A program made the position numbers and the translations under genes. From the NCBI GenBank assembly GCA_934574045.1, contig CAKTMK010000061.1, positions 1 to 7,175 on the forward strand: DNA of 7,175 nt, in the 5' to 3' direction. Positions 6,001 to 7,175 of this stretch are shown piece after piece (the first letter of the stretch is position 1; the number at the start of each line of letters is the position of its first letter). The notes under the pieces were generated by a model. The model had not been told where the DNA came from, ran no database searches, and worked only from the letters and a program-made list of their open reading frames with translations. Source of the stretch: an uncultured Oscillibacter sp. (GTDB lineage: Bacteria; Bacillota; Clostridia; Oscillospirales; Oscillospiraceae).

Positions 6001-7175
6001 AGGGCGTACCCGTCCTCCAACAGGTTGAAAACGGGGACGGGGCAGACAAGGGCATGCACCTTACCGCTGCGGAGCTTGATATCCGCGGTGCTGTCGCTGT
6101 ACACCGTCAGGCCCTGAAGGTAACCGCCCTCCTCCAGAATCAGCGTGCCGCTGTCGGCGATCACAGGACCGAAAGCGCCCGCGCTGGAGGTCTTTTCGCG
6201 CGAGTCCATAATGGTCAGGCTCTTCCTGCCGCCCAGAGTGATCGCAGCACCGTCTTTATTGAATGCAAACCCATTCAGGTCGATAACGAACGGCGTATCC
6301 GCACCGCTGCTGAAATCGACCTTGCTTCTGTCTCCGGCGTCGGCATACAGCTTCAGCGTGCCGCCGTTTGTCAGCCATGCGCTGACCGCAGCATCGATCG
6401 TGCCATACGGAGCATCGTCCAGCGTCGCCGCGAAGCTCGCGCCGCAGTACCTGCACGCCGCGCCGGTGCGGTCCTCCTTCAGCGTCACGCCGCTGTGGGG
6501 GCACTTCACGACCTTGACATTTTCCATGTCGGCCGTCGAGGAATACTCCACATACGCGCCGGTGTCCGCATTCTGGAACGCATAGCCGGAGGCCAGCAGA
6601 GGACCTGCCGCGGCGCCGTCGACGTTCAGCGTTGCAAACGTACCGCCGTTCAGCGTGGCCTTGCCGCCGTTTTGCACGGTCAGGAACCCTATCCTGCCCG
6701 TCCAGCCGGTCAGGTCAAGCGTATTGTCCGGATTTACGATCACATCCGAAATCTCCGCGCCGCCGCGGACGATCAGCTTATTTCCCGTATCGGTTCCTCC
6801 GACATAAAGCATTCCGTCGATGGTCTTTCCGTTGCTCATATCCAGCGTCAGCGTTTTGCCGCCTGTCACATGGCCGCCCGAGTATTTGCCGCCCAGCGCT
6901 GCGACTGTGCTGCCGGTCTCCGCCGCTTTGATCGCGAAATACAGGCCGCTCTTCTCATTATAGTTAACATAGCCGTCGGCGTAATACGTGATCGCACCGC
7001 CCGGAGCAGTGACCATCGCCGTCACCGTCTGCCCGCAGACGTCGCAGGCCCAGACGCCGTCGGTCTCCGTCGCGCCCGCATTGTGGGGGCAGGCGGATCC
7101 GCAGACCGTGCACTTGCCGTCTTTACCGATGGTGCTCGCGCCCTCGGCGTTCTTGTGGGTGCAGGACAGGCCGCA
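3009..7175 (-). CDS. Giant SLH-anchored multidomain surface protein, partial (N-terminus beyond right edge)
   Basis: 1388 residues are visible; the frame is open to the right edge, so the signal peptide is not seen, and a GTG at 7025 is internal. Residues 1-50 are Cys/His-rich with CTVC, CDVC and CPH motifs, and a related CPH...CRYC unit recurs at 225-244. Between and after them (about 55-400) are short Gly/Thr-rich strands suggesting a parallel beta-helix. Next come an Ig/MBG-like domain (about 535-620), a YDG-like domain with KQYDGTTD (about 620-700), another beta domain (about 730-835), and two more Ig-like repeats (about 835-998). A G6A4 linker (1001-1010) leads to a Val/Ser/Thr-rich domain (about 1015-1210). 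Three SLH repeats (1218-1388) end the protein and should fix it to the cell wall. It has no catalytic motif I recognise; adhesion or a structural role is inferred from architecture. A terminator follows at 2972-2941. Confidence 0.93.
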   Translation of the reverse strand, partial: CGLSCTHKNAEGASTIGKDGKCTVCGSACPHNAGATETDGVWACDVCGQTVTAMVTAPGGAITYYADGYVNYNEKSGLYFAIKAAETGSTVAALGGKYSGGHVTGGKTLTLDMSNGKTIDGMLYVGGTDTGNKLIVRGGAEISDVIVNPDNTLDLTGWTGRIGFLTVQNGGKATLNGGTFATLNVDGAAAGPLLASGYAFQNADTGAYVEYSSTADMENVKVVKCPHSGVTLKEDRTGAACRYCGASFAATLDDAPYGTIDAAVSAWLTNGGTLKLYADAGDRSKVDFSSGADTPFVIDLNGFAFNKDGAAITLGGRKSLTIMDSREKTSSAGAFGPVIADSGTLILEEGGYLQGLTVYSDSTADIKLRSGKVHALVCPVPVFNLLEDGYALMNGNITVDPTETLEGVTQTYTVKNAKITVPSMDRTAVIPFGQTTLPFPVSLTTGDDEIGRVQFKWYVVKEDGTAAELTDTGDLWPKSGAYSYDVSTDGSEKAGWAEMKIGKTYDVICVAIGKESDGAYCWQTVLKNFKITVKQADLADAEIKFTKPNQVTFDPFSAETIAVPDVDFTVTCGGRTLVYGTDYTVTGNTASGVGYYTLTISGVGANYTGTKTANWEVIEYMLSRPTQTLTATKQYDGTTDLSGSFVTSEFRSTNGNETRTITLTEGTDYTVSDAHYLTPDMGDNKKIAYTITLLNKNYVLGGGYKTWDDCDQSWPQPVSASITQADAPAVTKPGTLTVVNGLTHTRTLDLSALLPALTSPMEYGKVTYQVTGVDIGAYHDASRQAAVDEDGRLTIGIKAVDTKQEGPVGKVTVRVSSTNIQDFTLTINVSAENKILPTGAPKLSRTTIAYGSALSTITLSGTMKDGDKTVSGTFTWADGTVKPEVGSGTYEAAWKFTPTDGDTYAEADGTVTITVNKATPAGNPKYTAITSSGKKLSDAALTVNDKWPEGTVKWVDKGGKELPADTEVKANTAYTWVFTPNDTENYNTATGKLTLYSVSTGGGGGGAAAAPSVTVPVSSAKSTVTVSASVSGSTASISISDRQIESVASDGGSVTVDVSGLKNVDSAKLPSSVIGRTEQAGAGLTVALPTGSVALDAKALESIGTGKDVTVSVQQTTLTDAQRSAVSALAQVAAVVDVNVVVGTSKQSGFGGGRLTVSIPYALKSGEDPAKLAVWFIRDDGTIENKGGSYDAKAGAFVFTTEHLSQYLLVNTDNVLTFTDVPATAYYAGAVAWAAEKGITSGTKDGRFDPNGSCTRAQIVTFLWRAAGSPEPKSAAGFADVSDSAYYAKAVAWAVENGITAGTKDGRFDPDAPCTRAQSVTFLYRAAGSPAATGGAGFPDVAADAYYAAAVAWAVETGVTAGTKDGGFSPNTTCTRAQIVTFLYRSAK
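3012..3524 (-). repeat. Three tandem SLH repeats (60, 60 and 51 codons)
   Basis: Repeat units lie at 3524-3345, 3344-3165 and 3164-3012, a period of exactly 180 bp. Each reads F-x-DV, AYY, AVAWA, G(I/V)T(S/A)GTKDG, F(D/S)P, CTRAQ, VTFLxR. Each has one cysteine at the same place, before TRAQ. The TRAQ position is where other SLH proteins carry the TRAE-type motif that contacts the cell-wall polymer. Confidence 0.92.

Noticed and set aside
7023..7025. GTG at 7025 as the start of the giant SLH protein
   Set aside because: The same frame stays open to the window edge and encodes Cys-rich modules upstream, with no signal peptide after the GTG, so it is internal.

Overview
All supported genes in this 7.2 kb window lie on the minus strand. 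The organism is most likely a GC-rich Gram-positive clostridium of the Oscillospiraceae type (Flavonifractor/Oscillibacter-like). This rests on large SLH-domain surface proteins, cysteine-rich CxxC modules inside an extracellular protein, strong AGGAGG-type ribosome sites, and a fragment of a clostridial ECF-like sigma factor. The genus is inference; nothing here fixes it.

Layout in transcription order, from high to low coordinates. 7175-3009: the C-terminal 1388 residues of a giant secreted protein with Cys-rich modules, beta-rich and Ig/YDG/MBG-like domains, and three C-terminal SLH repeats; a strong intrinsic terminator follows at 2972-2941. 2918-2190: a stand-alone TetR-family regulator with its own sigma-A promoter, a palindromic operator over the start site, and a 3' hairpin. 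2119-1473: a monocistronic single-domain hemerythrin with its own promoter, a GC-rich leader hairpin and a perfect downstream hairpin. 1472-1236: no recognisable gene. 1235-1011: promoter, ribosome site and first 36 codons of a truncated ECF-like sigma factor. 1010-789: an internal piece of a group II intron (domain II/III-like RNA). 788-1: a second SLH protein, running off the left edge, with a signal-peptide core, three SLH repeats and the start of a further domain.

The most unusual structure is 1235-740. A sigma gene is cut after 36 codons and joined to an intron interior, which is joined to the SLH gene's signal peptide. The apparent start codon and Shine-Dalgarno of the SLH gene lie in or beside intron-derived sequence, so its 5' end looks chimeric or frameshifted. 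The rest is conventional: two cell-wall-anchored surface proteins, a TetR regulator without an adjacent target, and an oxygen/iron-binding hemerythrin, each with its own transcription signals. I see no CRISPR array, tRNA, rRNA, intact transposon or defence system.
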